Origin: Pseudomonadota bacterium
Lineage (GTDB): Bacteria; Pseudomonadota; Gammaproteobacteria; Burkholderiales; Ferrovaceae
Reading direction: 5' to 3'
Assembly: GCA_021798835.1 (NCBI GenBank)
Contig: JAJZBQ010000001.1
Span: forward strand, 248,001 to 312,000
Length of the DNA stretch: 64,000 nucleotides
Part shown: one piece after another, positions 1-9,394 of the stretch
Position numbering within the stretch: position 1 is the first letter of the stretch
How the letters are laid out: each line of letters begins with the position of its first letter
Position numbers and translations under genes: made by a program
The notes under the pieces: model-generated
Seen by the model: only the letters and a program-made list of their open reading frames with translations
The model's database searches: none
What the model was told of the DNA's origin: nothing

Positions 1-1064
1 CGAGTTATGACAGTACGACCAAGAAAGCGGGGCCCTTGTTCGGGGATCCGATGATCAACAACATCCAGAACCAGATCAGCAGTGTCATTAATGCGCCGAT
101 TTCCGGGACGACCTCAGCGTATAATACCTTGGCATCCATCGGGGTGACATTCCAGCAAGATGGTTCCATGGCGCTCAATAGCGCGCAGTTGAATTCCGTG
201 CTGGCAAGCAACCCCTCGGATATCGCCAGTTTGTTTTCTACCGTGGGCAAGGCTACCGATAGCCTGGTGCAGTACACTGGGTCGAGCTCCAGCACACAAG
301 CCGGAACGTATGCGGTTAATATCACCCAGATGGCAACTCAGGGGACACTGGTGGGTTCGGCGGCTCCGGGGTTGACTGTTACGACGGGTTCCAACGATAC
401 GCTGAATTTGACGGTGGATGGTAATCCGATGACGGTGACAGTCCCTGGCGGAACCTATGCCAGCGCGAGCGCATTGGCTACTCAACTACAGACCTTGATC
501 AATGGGAATACCGCATTGCAGGCCACAGGTAATTCAGTGGCCGTGACGGTGAATGCCAGCGGAGCGTTGAGTTTTCAGGCGAGTAACTATGGATCTTCGT
601 CATCAATTCTGGTGACGGGAGGAAATGGCAGCACGGGTTTTCTGGGGTCTGCTCCTGTGCAGACTGCCGGGCTTAATGTTGCCGGGTCGATCAATGGAAA
701 TGCGGCGACAGGGTCTGGGACTGTGTTGACTTCCACGGCGGGCAACAGCAATGGCCTATCTCTGGCTATCAACGGTGGCACGACCGGAGCGCGGGGGAGT
801 GTATCGTTTTCTCAGGGAATTGCTGTGCAATTGAGTAATCTGGCAACCTCATTGACTGATCCGATCAGCGGACCGATTTCTGCTGAAATCAATGGGTTGA
901 ATGCTACCATCAGCAATATTGGTACTCAGATCACCAGTTGGCAATCGCGTTTGACCCAGATACAGACTTCGCTGACGGCCCAGTATACGGCACTCAATGT
1001 CATGTTGGGTACCATGAGTCAGACCAGCAGTTATCTTTCTACCCAGTTGGCTCAACTTCGTTAA
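1..1064 (+). CDS. fliD: Flagellar filament cap FliD, C-terminal part (5' truncated)
   Basis: The reading frame is open from the left edge (first whole codon at base 3), so the gene starts outside the window; 353 residues remain. FliD forms the cap on the growing filament and helps flagellin fold. The visible part is Ser/Thr/Asn/Ala-rich as in other FliD proteins. It begins with the conserved GPLFGD-type segment and ends in a coiled-coil-prone region (ATISNIGTQITSWQSRL) typical of the FliD C-terminal helix. A TTG near base 36 is an internal Leu codon, not the start. fliS follows 13 bases downstream in the usual fliD-fliS-fliT order, which supports the call. Confidence 0.93.
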   Translation, partial: SYDSTTKKAGPLFGDPMINNIQNQISSVINAPISGTTSAYNTLASIGVTFQQDGSMALNSAQLNSVLASNPSDIASLFSTVGKATDSLVQYTGSSSSTQAGTYAVNITQMATQGTLVGSAAPGLTVTTGSNDTLNLTVDGNPMTVTVPGGTYASASALATQLQTLINGNTALQATGNSVAVTVNASGALSFQASNYGSSSSILVTGGNGSTGFLGSAPVQTAGLNVAGSINGNAATGSGTVLTSTAGNSNGLSLAINGGTTGARGSVSFSQGIAVQLSNLATSLTDPISGPISAEINGLNATISNIGTQITSWQSRLTQIQTSLTAQYTALNVMLGTMSQTSSYLSTQLAQLR

Positions 1065-1077
1065 GGGAGAGCACCCC

Positions 1078-1578
1078 ATGAATGCATTTACCAAACTCAA
1101 AAAATACGAAGAAGTCGGTGTCGATAGCAGCGTGCATTCGGCGGATGCACACAAGTTGGTTCTGCTGTTATACCAGGGTGCCTTGCTGTCTATTGCGGCG
1201 GCGCGCAATCACATGCAACAAGGTGAATTGGGCCCCAAAGGGAAATCGATTTCTCAGGCTATTTCGATTATTGAAGATGGTTTGCGTGCCAGTTTGAATT
1301 TGTCGGTGGGAGGAGAGTTGGTGCATAATCTCAGTTCCTTGTACGCCTACATGACAGCCCGCCTGCTGGAAGCCAATTTAAGAAATGACATGCTGATTCT
1401 GGATGAAGTCACTCGCCTGCTGGTCGAGTTGCGTGGCGGATGGGAAGCCATTCGTTCCACGGCTGGCGTAGAGGCGGTTTCCGTGGTTCCTGATGATCAC
1501 AAAGTGGTACCCTTGGCACCTCGTCAAGAAATCAGATCAACAGCACGCCAAGCGATTCATGCTTATCAACAGGGTTGA
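1078..1578 (+). CDS. fliS: Flagellin export chaperone FliS
   Basis: FliS binds the C-terminal helix of flagellin in the cytoplasm and prevents premature polymerisation before export. The 166-residue protein shows the family's N-terminal Y-x-x-x tract (KKYEEVGV), the HKLVLLLYQGAL helix and the LSSLYAYMTARLLEAN helix. It is about 30 residues longer than a typical FliS, the excess being a C-terminal tail after residue 130. The ATG at 1078 is preceded by AGGGAGAG. Its stop overlaps the ATG of the next gene (TGATG), so translation is probably coupled. Confidence 0.95.
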   Translation: MNAFTKLKKYEEVGVDSSVHSADAHKLVLLLYQGALLSIAAARNHMQQGELGPKGKSISQAISIIEDGLRASLNLSVGGELVHNLSSLYAYMTARLLEANLRNDMLILDEVTRLLVELRGGWEAIRSTAGVEAVSVVPDDHKVVPLAPRQEIRSTARQAIHAYQQG

Positions 1579-1922
1579 TGGTTGACATGGCAACATACTT
1601 TCCGGCTGCGGTCCAAAATTATGAGGCTTTGTCTTCCTTGATGGGCTTGATGCGCGAGGCGGCTTCCACGGGGCAATGGGATCGTTTGCTGACACTGGAA
1701 CAGCAGGCGCAGGAGCGAGTGCGTGTGATGCGTCAAGCAGATCCCCAGACCACACTGGACGAGTCGGCCAAGGAAAGAAAAAAAGCGTTGATTCTGAAAA
1801 TGTTGGCCGACGATGCCACCATTCGTCATCACACACAGCCATGGATGGAAAAACTGCAATGGGCGCTGCGCAGTTCGCGGCAGGAGCAGAAGGTGCGTCG
1901 GGCTTATACCCCAGCGCGTTGA
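1578..1922 (+). CDS. fliT: FliT-like flagellar export chaperone
   Basis: A 114-residue, highly charged, all-helical protein sits directly after fliS, where FliT (the chaperone for FliD) is normally encoded. Length and predicted helical content fit FliT, including a helix around GQWDRLLTLEQQAQERV. Sequence similarity within this family is weak, so the call leans on position. The start chosen is the ATG at 1578, which overlaps the fliS stop; a TTG at 1575 and an ATG at 1587 in the same frame are alternatives. Confidence 0.7.
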   Translation: MVDMATYFPAAVQNYEALSSLMGLMREAASTGQWDRLLTLEQQAQERVRVMRQADPQTTLDESAKERKKALILKMLADDATIRHHTQPWMEKLQWALRSSRQEQKVRRAYTPAR

Positions 1923-1939
1923 TGGGTTGAGGGGTGCCC

Positions 1940-3058
1940 ATGCTGCCCGCTGACTGGATGGGTTCGATTCTGGCGTATGCTCTGAATCGTGATCCTTTGC
2001 CATCAGGAGGGGGCGTACCTGCTGAAAGCCTTGTACCGCTGAACCAATTATTGAGTGTCGGGCAGACGGTACAGGGAGTGGTGGCGGCTCAGGTGGCTGC
2101 TAATGTTTACACCGTGAATATTGCCGGACAGATGGTTCAATTGCCGTTGCCCAGTACCTACACCCCGGGTAGTTTGTTGACCCTCAAGGTATTGACGGTC
2201 TCTCCGCAATTGACTTTTTCCCTGAGTGATTCTTCGGTGGGGCCCACACCTTCTCCTCCACCACAGTCGACCGCTACTGAATTGGGGACAACTGCCCAGT
2301 GGATTGCCGACTTGGCTCAAGGGACATTGTCATCTTCAGCGGGAGTGATTTCCTCTCCGGGATTGTTGTCTGCAACCTCCACATTGGATCCTGCTCAACT
2401 GGCGCAGTCATTGCACCAATCCTTGGCGGTCAGTGGATTATTTTATGAATCCCATCAAGCGCAGTGGATCAATGGTCAACAGACCACGGCACACCTGATG
2501 CTTCAGCCACAAAATCAACCGAATCCTACGTTATTGTCAACGCAGGGAACTCCGCAGCCAGCCATGGTGTTGAGTTCCGAGTCCATGGCTTCCTCTCCGG
2601 CCACTGTCGCGACTGCGGGGACGAAACTGGCTGGGTTGGGGGCCATGATACCAACTGAGGGGTCGAATGTGGCCATTCCGGTACCCGGCCATCTCATGGG
2701 TTTGGTTCAACAGCAACTGGCCATTCTTGAGACAGGGCGTATAGTATGGCAGGGGCATCTGGTTCCCGATCAGCCGTTGCAATGGCAGTTGTGGCCGGAT
2801 GGGGCAAGGGGATCCCAAGTAAGCGCAACCTGGCATACCCAATTGCAATTGGAACTGCCAAGGCTGGGGACAGTCGTTGCTCAGGTAACGCTTGATTCGC
2901 AAGGGGTACGGATGCGCCTTTCAGCCGATCATCCGGATACTCAACACACGCTGGTCCAGCAGCGGTCGTCTCTGATCCAGGCATTGGGGCAGGTTGGGAT
3001 CAATGTACTGGCAGCGGACGTGGTGCCACCAGGTGCGACAGGAGGCTTACATGAATGA
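1940..3058 (+). CDS. FliK-like hook-length control domain protein
   Basis: A protein of about 372 residues with a Pro/Ser/Gln-rich, low-complexity first two thirds and a compact C-terminal domain. That domain (about residues 300-365) fits the Flg_hook pattern: LELPRLGTVVAQVTL, then a basic helix and LIQALGQVGINV. FliK-family proteins measure the hook and flip export specificity through FlhB. A second FliK candidate lies at 9850, inside the fliF-R run, so this is a paralog. It is followed by an FlhB C-terminal paralog with overlapping reading frames. The ATG at 1940 is preceded by GAGGGG; a GTG at 1934 is also possible. Confidence 0.65.
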   Translation: MLPADWMGSILAYALNRDPLPSGGGVPAESLVPLNQLLSVGQTVQGVVAAQVAANVYTVNIAGQMVQLPLPSTYTPGSLLTLKVLTVSPQLTFSLSDSSVGPTPSPPPQSTATELGTTAQWIADLAQGTLSSSAGVISSPGLLSATSTLDPAQLAQSLHQSLAVSGLFYESHQAQWINGQQTTAHLMLQPQNQPNPTLLSTQGTPQPAMVLSSESMASSPATVATAGTKLAGLGAMIPTEGSNVAIPVPGHLMGLVQQQLAILETGRIVWQGHLVPDQPLQWQLWPDGARGSQVSATWHTQLQLELPRLGTVVAQVTLDSQGVRMRLSADHPDTQHTLVQQRSSLIQALGQVGINVLAADVVPPGATGGLHE

Positions 3059-3347
3059 TTCGCGCCGTCTGGCTGTGGCATTGGCTTATCAGAATCAGGG
3101 CCAGCAGGGCGCACCTCGGGTCGTGGCCAAGGGGCGTGGCCTGTTGGCTCAGGCCATCATAGAAAGGGCTCGGGCGCATGGAGTCTATGTACATGAGTCA
3201 GAAGAGTTGGTGGGCATGTTGATGCAGGTGGAATTGGATCGTCATATTCCGCCCGAATTGTATCGGGTGGTTGCCGAATTGCTGGCTTGGCTGTATCGTT
3301 TGGAAAGTTCACCGTCCGAACCGTTATCGCGAGACCCACCTGTATGA
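3051..3347 (+). CDS. FlhB C-terminal-domain paralog (FhlB-type export switch protein)
   Basis: A 98-residue soluble protein resembling only the cytoplasmic domain of FlhB/YscU export-switch proteins. The conserved APRVVAKGRGLLAQAI segment is followed by ESEELVGMLMQVELDRHIPPELY. There is no membrane part, and the NPTH autocleavage sequence of FlhB is not seen. Such stand-alone paralogs are known beside flagellar genes and can partly replace the FlhB C-terminus. The ATG at 3051 has GGAGG six bases upstream and overlaps the end of the preceding FliK-like gene by 8 bases. Its stop overlaps ycgR by ATGA. Confidence 0.8.
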   Translation: MNDSRRLAVALAYQNQGQQGAPRVVAKGRGLLAQAIIERARAHGVYVHESEELVGMLMQVELDRHIPPELYRVVAELLAWLYRLESSPSEPLSRDPPV

Positions 3348-4093
3348 TGAATCCCGATGTTGCCTTGACCATTGAATCGTTTACTCCGGATGAGGAACAT
3401 GCTTTCCGGATCGATGCGCCCAAGGCGGTACAGGGGATACTGAGGGATATCGCACGCCACAATGAGCGGGTGGCGCTCTACTTTGATAGCGGGGAAGAAA
3501 ACGTCATCATAACGGTAGTTCTTGATGTGGAGCCGACAGGTTTTATTCTGGATGCGACGCGAGATCCTGTCACCAATCAGAAGATTTTACAAAGTTCACG
3601 CCGTTACTTTGTTAGCGCGCATCTGCAGGCCAAGGTTCAGTTTCCCATCGTTCAACTGGAACCCATCACACGTGATGGGGAATCTGTGTTCAGAATTGAT
3701 TTTCCTGAGCGTTTGACGCGTCTCCAACGCCGTGACTTCTTCAGGTTATATCTGCCTCCCGGGTTATTGCAGTGCCAACTTCCCAGTGCTGCGGAAGGCG
3801 GTCAAGAATCGATGCGCCTGGTTGTGCGCGATATCAGCGAAGGAGGGATGTCGCTGTATAGCGCTTTGTCTACATCCCTGAAGCCAGGAGACGAGGTTCA
3901 GGATTGTCGGTTGATACTGGAAGATGCGACGGAAATCGTTTTTGGTTTGCAAGTCCGGCATTCGGTGCTGACACGCATGCCCAGTGGCGAAGAACGTACG
4001 TGCCTGGGGTGTCGTTTCATCACTCTGTCCACTCGGATGGCCTCTCAGTTGCAACGCTTCATTACGCGTCGCCAGCGCGAGCGCTTGCCCTGA
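3344..4093 (+). CDS. ycgR: PilZ-domain flagellar brake protein YcgR
   Basis: YcgR binds cyclic di-GMP and slows the flagellar motor by contacting the stator or FliG. This 249-residue protein has the family layout: an N-terminal YcgR (PilZN) beta domain, then a C-terminal PilZ domain. The linker carries the c-di-GMP motif as LQRRDFFRL (RxxxR type), and the PilZ core carries VRDISEGGMSL (D/NxSxxG). The start is set at the ATG at 3344, which overlaps the previous stop. The longer frame back to 3287 would run inside the preceding gene. The stop directly abuts that of the convergent fliE. The HD-GYP genes further downstream make c-di-GMP control of motility plausible. Confidence 0.9.
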   Translation: MMNPDVALTIESFTPDEEHAFRIDAPKAVQGILRDIARHNERVALYFDSGEENVIITVVLDVEPTGFILDATRDPVTNQKILQSSRRYFVSAHLQAKVQFPIVQLEPITRDGESVFRIDFPERLTRLQRRDFFRLYLPPGLLQCQLPSAAEGGQESMRLVVRDISEGGMSLYSALSTSLKPGDEVQDCRLILEDATEIVFGLQVRHSVLTRMPSGEERTCLGCRFITLSTRMASQLQRFITRRQRERLP

Positions 4094-4405
4094 TCATACT
4101 TGCATGTTCATGATGTCGTTGTAAGCCGTGACCAATTTGTTTCGAATTTGAACACCTGTCTGCAGGGTAATGCTGGCTTTCTGGACAGACATCATGGCAT
4201 CGCTCAAACTGACAGACGAATTGCCCAGAGCGAACTGCTGGCTCAATTGTGTGGCCTGATTTTGGGACTGCGCGATCTGGTCAATGGAATGCTGTAGCAA
4301 GTTGGCAAAATCGGGCCCACCAGAACCGGTTGTGGCTTGACCAGAAGCCGCGCTGGCTGTGGTATGCATTTGGCTGAGCAGGGAACTGAGGGCTGAAATG
4401 GTCAT
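4094..4405 (-). CDS. fliE: Flagellar hook-basal body complex protein FliE
   Basis: FliE is the small adapter that joins the MS ring (FliF) to the proximal rod. The 103-residue protein has a Gly/Ser/Ala-rich N-terminus, a DFANLLQ segment, and the conserved C-terminal helix with SLSDAMMSVQKASITLQ and the ending VRNKLV-like IRNKLVTAYNDIMNMQV. It is encoded divergently from fliF and convergently with ycgR. Confidence 0.95.
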   Translation of the reverse strand: MTISALSSLLSQMHTTASAASGQATTGSGGPDFANLLQHSIDQIAQSQNQATQLSQQFALGNSSVSLSDAMMSVQKASITLQTGVQIRNKLVTAYNDIMNMQV

Positions 4406-4527
4406 GATGCCTCTTGGACGCTGAATTGATGGGATAGGTTATGGTAATGGCCATCTTGGCAAAGGTTGGAATACCGGTCGTTTTTAGCGCCTATTTCAGT
4501 GTATATCGATGAACTGTCGGCCAGATA
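4406..4527. promoter_or_regulatory. Divergent fliE/fliF intergenic region
   Basis: About 120 bases separate the divergent starts of fliE and fliF, so promoters for both directions should lie here, including the one for the 13-gene fliF-fliR run. I looked for sigma-54 (GG/GC at -24/-12), sigma-28 and sigma-70 patterns on both strands and found none convincing. The call rests on gene arrangement only. Confidence 0.4.
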
Positions 4528-6339
4528 ATGGTCAGGTCGATGATTCCGATCACAAACCTTGCCATGGCCGAATTGGTTGAAAATGCTTCTCCTCCCTCTG
4601 CTGGATCCGTGCTGACTCAGGCATGGGGTCGTTTGTCATTGGGGCAAAAGATGGGGTTTGGAGTCGCGTTGGCGGCTCTTGTGGCCATGGTGGTCGGACT
4701 TTGGTTGTGGGGGGCTACGCCAGACTATCGAGTGCTATACGGAAATCTCTCGGAACAGGATGGTGGTGCTGTCATCGATGCTTTGCAACAGATGAATGTT
4801 CCCTACAAATTCAGTGAAGGGGGGGGCGCGCTGATGGTCCCTGCTGCGCAAGTGCATGAAGTGCGTTTGCATTTGGCAGGTCAAGGGCTGCCCAAGGGAG
4901 GGACGGTTGGTTTTGAATTGATGGAGAATGAAAAATTCGGAACCAGCGAGTTTTTGGAACAGGTCAACTATAAACGTGCCTTAGAAGGGGAGTTGGCGCG
5001 TTCAGTACAGACCTTGGCGGCGGTACAGGGAGCGCGTATTCATCTGGCTATTCCCAAACCCACTGTATTCGTGCGGGAACAGGAACTGCCAACGGCTTCA
5101 GTGGTATTGGCCTTATATCCGGGGCGCGTTTTGGATGCCGGGCAGGTGAATGCTATTGTGCATCTGGTATCGAGTAGTGTGCCAAAATTGACACCAGCCA
5201 ACGTGACGGTTGTCGATCAGAATGGTTCGCTGCTCAGTTCGCCTGTCAATTCTGACAAGTCTGGTCTGGATGGCGAACAGTTGAAATATGTGCACCAGAT
5301 AGAGCGGGACTATCGCAAGCGTATCGAGGACATTCTCGGGCCCGTGGTGGGAAATGACAACGTGCACGCGCAGGTGACGGCAGATATCGATTTCACCCAG
5401 TCAGAACAGACGGCTGAGAGTTACCGGCCCAATCAACCCCCCAATCAGGCGGCGGTAGTCAGCCAGCAGACGGTGGAGTCTCAGGACATCAATACTCCAG
5501 GGGTGGGAGGGGTACCAGGGGCGTTGACCAATCAGCCTCCGGTTCCCGCAGTCGCGCCACTGACGGCACCCAATGCTGCTCCTAACCCAGCCAACCCGGT
5601 TGCTGGAGCCAATCCTACTGCTCCTGGAGTCAAATTGGGTCAGCCGCCTGCCAACCAGGCTGGGGTCATGCCTCCGGTACCTAACTCGGAGAGCAAGCAT
5701 AAGGAAACCACCACCAACTTTGATGTCGATCACACCATTAGCCATACCCGGTTGCCGGTGGGAGTGATTCATCGTTTGTCGGTAGCGGTAATCCTGAACA
5801 ACCACAAGATTACCGATAAGGCAGGTAAGGTGAGTGTGCGTCCATTTTCTGACGCAGAGAAAATTCAGATGGTACAACTGGTCAAGGGTGCTGTGGGTTT
5901 TGATGACAAACGTGGAGATATATTGAGCCTGCTTAATAGTCCTTTTGTCGATCAAGCGGAAAAAATTCCCGAATTACCGCTCTGGAAGCAGCCGGAAAAT
6001 GTTGCTTTGGCCAGGGAATCGCTCAAATATCTGGTGATTGCTGGCATTGCATTGTATTTATTGTTGGGGGTTATTCGTCCCGCCTTCAGGAATGTCAATC
6101 GGGCACTGAACCCAGAACCTGCTCCACTGCCTGATGCCTTGACGGCGGAAGTCGGTGGTTCGGATGGGCTGGGGGATGCCGAGGGAGAAGAAGTGGGAGC
6201 GGGATATGGGGCTGATGGCCAGGCGGTGGCGGTGGTTTCTCCATTTGAAGGTGACTTGACATTGGCGCGTCAATTGGCGATGCAAGAGCCGGCGATTGTG
6301 GCACAGGTTTTGCGGCAATGGATGCATGGCAATGAATGA
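4528..6339 (+). CDS. fliF: Flagellar MS-ring protein FliF
   Basis: FliF builds the MS ring in the inner membrane, the first-assembled part of the basal body. The 603-residue product has a first membrane helix at about residues 43-61, the secretin-like ring-building domains, and a Pro/Asn/Ala-rich segment at about 310-390. A second membrane helix lies near 500-517, and the cytoplasmic FliG-binding tail (LTLARQLAMQEPAIVAQVL) is at the end. In-frame ATGs at 4540 and 4564 are alternative starts; none has a strong ribosome-binding site. The end overlaps fliG by 8 bases. Confidence 0.96.
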   Translation: MVRSMIPITNLAMAELVENASPPSAGSVLTQAWGRLSLGQKMGFGVALAALVAMVVGLWLWGATPDYRVLYGNLSEQDGGAVIDALQQMNVPYKFSEGGGALMVPAAQVHEVRLHLAGQGLPKGGTVGFELMENEKFGTSEFLEQVNYKRALEGELARSVQTLAAVQGARIHLAIPKPTVFVREQELPTASVVLALYPGRVLDAGQVNAIVHLVSSSVPKLTPANVTVVDQNGSLLSSPVNSDKSGLDGEQLKYVHQIERDYRKRIEDILGPVVGNDNVHAQVTADIDFTQSEQTAESYRPNQPPNQAAVVSQQTVESQDINTPGVGGVPGALTNQPPVPAVAPLTAPNAAPNPANPVAGANPTAPGVKLGQPPANQAGVMPPVPNSESKHKETTTNFDVDHTISHTRLPVGVIHRLSVAVILNNHKITDKAGKVSVRPFSDAEKIQMVQLVKGAVGFDDKRGDILSLLNSPFVDQAEKIPELPLWKQPENVALARESLKYLVIAGIALYLLLGVIRPAFRNVNRALNPEPAPLPDALTAEVGGSDGLGDAEGEEVGAGYGADGQAVAVVSPFEGDLTLARQLAMQEPAIVAQVLRQWMHGNE

Positions 6340-7330
6340 TGACGGCATAAAAAAGTGCGCGGTTTTTCTGATGACGTTGGGCGAGACGGAAGCGGCTGAA
6401 GTGTTGAAGCGTCTGGCTCCCAAGGAAGTCCAGAAAATCAGTACGGTCATGGCATCATTGGGGGGGTTGACCAAAGATGAGATTGCCACGGTATTTTCTG
6501 AATTTCATACATTGGCCTCAGAAAAAACGTCCATCGGTTCAGACTCGGCCGAGTACATCAAAAACATGCTCAATCAAGCCTTGGGTGATGACAAGGCGGC
6601 AGGTTTGATCGAGAGGATTTTGCATGGGGGGGACACCAGCGGGATAGAAAGTCTGAAATGGATGGATCCTACGGCGATTGCCGAGTTGGTGGGTAACGAA
6701 CATCCTCAGATCATTGCCACTATTTTGGCTCATCTGGAGCCCGATCAGTGTGCCGCGGTTCTCAATGCGTTGACCGAGCGTACCCGCAATGATGTCGTGC
6801 TTCGTATTGCCACATTGGATGGGGTACAGCCAGTGGCGTTGCGTGAGTTGAATGATGTGCTGACTAAATTACTCATGGGGTCTGCTGCCACGAAGAAGCG
6901 TATCAAGGGCGGGACCAAGGTTACTGCAGAAATACTCAATTACGTTGGTGGAACGACAGAAGCCTCAGTGATTGAGGCGGTGCGCGCCTATGATCCTGAT
7001 TTGGCACAGAAGATAATGGATGAGATGTTTGTCTTTGATAATCTGTTGGAAATCGATGATCGTGGGATTCAGTTGGTGTTGCGCGAGGTGCAGTCTGAAT
7101 CCCTGATTGTGGCGCTCAAGGGTGCCAGTCCGGAATTGCGTGAGAAGATTTTCAAGAACATGTCGCAGCGAGCGGCTGAAATGATGCGCGAAGATCTCGA
7201 GTCCAAAGGGCCGGTGCGTGTCAGTGAGGTAGAAGCCGAGCAGAAAGAAATCATCAAGGTGGTTCGTCGTATGGCCGATGAAGGGCAGATCGCCTTGGGT
7301 AGCAAGGGAGGAGAGGATGCCTTTGTCTGA
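6332..7330 (+). CDS. fliG: Flagellar motor switch protein FliG
   Basis: FliG is the rotor protein that meets the stator and transmits torque; it sits on FliF and binds FliM. The 332-residue product shows the N-terminal FliF-binding domain (GIKKCAVFLMTLGETEAAEVL), the EHPQ motif at about residues 123-126, and a C-terminal domain containing the charged torque helix around VLREVQSESLIVALKG. The start at 6332 gives the usual N-terminus and overlaps fliF; the frame is open further upstream but that extension is not FliG-like. Confidence 0.97.
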   Translation: MNDDGIKKCAVFLMTLGETEAAEVLKRLAPKEVQKISTVMASLGGLTKDEIATVFSEFHTLASEKTSIGSDSAEYIKNMLNQALGDDKAAGLIERILHGGDTSGIESLKWMDPTAIAELVGNEHPQIIATILAHLEPDQCAAVLNALTERTRNDVVLRIATLDGVQPVALRELNDVLTKLLMGSAATKKRIKGGTKVTAEILNYVGGTTEASVIEAVRAYDPDLAQKIMDEMFVFDNLLEIDDRGIQLVLREVQSESLIVALKGASPELREKIFKNMSQRAAEMMREDLESKGPVRVSEVEAEQKEIIKVVRRMADEGQIALGSKGGEDAFV

Positions 7331-7997
7331 GCGGTACTGCAGGTCTGGCGAATATCAATTATGGGAACTACCGCGCTTTGATTCACCTCCCGCGGAACCT
7401 GTTTCTGTCGATGCGCCTCCCGCAATATCGCAAGGGTTGCCGCCAGTGGTGTTGCCTACGGCTGCAGAACTGGAAGCCATTCATCAGCAGGCTGAGATGG
7501 AAGGACATCGTTCTGGTTATCAGGTAGGTTACCAGGTGGGTTATGAAGAAGCTCGCCAGCAGGTAGCACAGGCAGCGGCATCCTTGAACGACATACTCGG
7601 GGGTGTGCAACAGCAGATCAGCCGTGTGGACGAGAATGTTGTGCAGGGGTTGCTGGATTTGGCATTGGAAGTGGCGCGCCAGATTCTGCGCCAGAGCATA
7701 CAGGTAAAACCGGAATTGTTGTTGGGCGTGATCCGTGAAGCGCTGACTCAATTACCCCATTTCAATCAGTCGGCGCATCTTACCCTGAGTCCTTTGGATG
7801 CTCAATGGGTTAGAGAATCTTTGGGAGAATCCTTGTCGCATAGCGGTTGGAAAATTATCGAAGATGCTGCACTAGAACGGGGAGGGTGTCGGTTGGACAC
7901 AGCACATAGCCAGATCGATGCCAGTCTGGAGCATCGCTGGAAAGCGGTAGTAGCAGCGCTTGGGCGTCACAGCGATTGGCTGGGGGATGTGCCATGA
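7317..7997 (+). CDS. fliH: Flagellar export regulator FliH
   Basis: FliH tethers and regulates the export ATPase FliI as its peripheral stalk. The 226-residue protein has a Pro-rich N-terminus, a central segment with the family's spaced glycines ([17 protein letters not shown], the GxxxG repeat helix), and a C-terminal domain with [13 protein letters not shown]-type sequence. The ATG at 7317 follows GGAGGAGAGG and lies inside the fliG end; an ATG at 7278 is possible but has no such site. The stop overlaps fliI by ATGA. Confidence 0.93.
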   Translation: MPLSERYCRSGEYQLWELPRFDSPPAEPVSVDAPPAISQGLPPVVLPTAAELEAIHQQAEMEGHRSGYQVGYQVGYEEARQQVAQAAASLNDILGGVQQQISRVDENVVQGLLDLALEVARQILRQSIQVKPELLLGVIREALTQLPHFNQSAHLTLSPLDAQWVRESLGESLSHSGWKIIEDAALERGGCRLDTAHSQIDASLEHRWKAVVAALGRHSDWLGDVP

Positions 7998-9394
7998 ATA
8001 GTGAGCGCTGGTGCGAAAGTTTGGCGGCTGCCCGAGATGCCGTGGGACAGGTTTCGATGCTTCAGGTGAGTGGCCAGTTGGTCAAGGCAACGGGGCTGGT
8101 TATGGAAGCTGTGGGATTGCGTATGCCGGTGGGGAGTACTTGTCTCATTGAACTCCCACATCACCGTGTAGAGGCAGAAGTGGTGGGCTTTTCTGGAGAT
8201 CGGCTGTATTTGATGCCGGAAAATGAGGTGCATGGACTGGTGCCCGGAGCGCGTGTCATTCCTGCTGATTTGCAACCACCTTTTGTGCCTCTTGGCAAAC
8301 GTCAGGCACCCCGTCGTCGTTTGAGTGATCGAGTACGCCATTTGCCTGTGGGGGAACGTCTGCTGGGACGTGTGGTGGATGGGGCGGGAAGGCCGCTGGA
8401 TTTGTTGGGAACATTGGAGGGCGGGGCTGTTGCCCCTCTGCAAAGTCGTGCGATTAATCCTCTGGAGAGGGCTCCTATCGATACTCCACTGGATGTCGGG
8501 GTGAGGGCTATCAATGCATTGATGACGGTGGGTCGAGGACAGCGGATGGGGTTGTTTGCCGGCAGCGGAGTCGGAAAAAGTGTTTTGCTGGGCATGATGG
8601 CCCGCTTTACATCCGCGGACATCATTGTAGTGGGGCTGATAGGTGAACGGGGTCGAGAAGTACGCGAGTTCATCAATGATATTCTGGGTGAGGAAGGATT
8701 GAAGCGTGCCGTGGTGGTCGCTGCTCCGGCCGATACCAGCCCGTTGTTGCGGTTGCAAGGAGCGGCATATGCCACGACCATCGCCGAGTACTTTCGTGAT
8801 CAGGGCAGGGACGTTCTGTTGATCATGGACTCCCTGACACGCTACGCCATGGCTCAGCGAGAAATCGCCTTGGCTATTGGTGAGCCCCCTGCGACCAAAG
8901 GTTATCCTCCCTCGGTGTTTGCCAAATTGCCAAAATTGGTTGAGCGTGCGGGTAATGGTGCCGATCAAGGTGGCTCCATCACGGCATTCTATACCGTGCT
9001 CACGGAAGGAGATGATCAGCAAGATCCCATTGCAGACAGCGCGCGTGCGATTCTCGATGGTCATATCGTCTTGTCGAGACGGCTGGCAGAACAGGGGCAC
9101 TACCCTGCTATCGATATCGAGGCATCCATCAGCCGTGCCTTGAATCAGTTGGTGGATCAGGAACATTTGTTTCGTGTACAGCATTTCAAGCAGATTTATG
9201 CTCATTATCAGCGTAACCGTGATCTGATCAATGTGGGTGCTTATGTTCAAGGGTCAGATCCCTTGCTGGATGAGGGCATACAGCGGTATCCTGTCATGGA
9301 ACGGTTTCTGATTCAGGGTATTCAGGAGCGATCCCCGCTGGAAGCAGGAAACGCTGAGTTCAGTCAGTGGTTTGATACAGGATTTCAGGTATGA
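7994..9394 (+). CDS. fliI: Flagellum-specific export ATPase FliI
   Basis: FliI is the F1-beta-like ATPase of the flagellar type III export gate. The 466-residue protein has an N-terminal beta barrel, Walker A as GSGVGKS at about residue 190, the [11 protein letters not shown] motif of the family, Walker B in [12 protein letters not shown], and a C-terminal helical domain. The start is the ATG overlapping the fliH stop; the stop overlaps fliJ. Confidence 0.97.
   Translation: MNSERWCESLAAARDAVGQVSMLQVSGQLVKATGLVMEAVGLRMPVGSTCLIELPHHRVEAEVVGFSGDRLYLMPENEVHGLVPGARVIPADLQPPFVPLGKRQAPRRRLSDRVRHLPVGERLLGRVVDGAGRPLDLLGTLEGGAVAPLQSRAINPLERAPIDTPLDVGVRAINALMTVGRGQRMGLFAGSGVGKSVLLGMMARFTSADIIVVGLIGERGREVREFINDILGEEGLKRAVVVAAPADTSPLLRLQGAAYATTIAEYFRDQGRDVLLIMDSLTRYAMAQREIALAIGEPPATKGYPPSVFAKLPKLVERAGNGADQGGSITAFYTVLTEGDDQQDPIADSARAILDGHIVLSRRLAEQGHYPAIDIEASISRALNQLVDQEHLFRVQHFKQIYAHYQRNRDLINVGAYVQGSDPLLDEGIQRYPVMERFLIQGIQERSPLEAGNAEFSQWFDTGFQV

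Noticed and set aside
4440-4490. TTGGCAAAGGTTGGAAT before fliF as a sigma-54 promoter
   Set aside because: The -24 part fits partly, but the -12 element lacks the required GC at the right distance.
7967-9250. A 427-codon open frame on the minus strand within fliI
   Set aside because: It lies wholly antisense to a well-supported fliI and encodes a His/Gln/Arg-rich sequence with no recognisable domain, as expected from a codon-biased gene read backwards.
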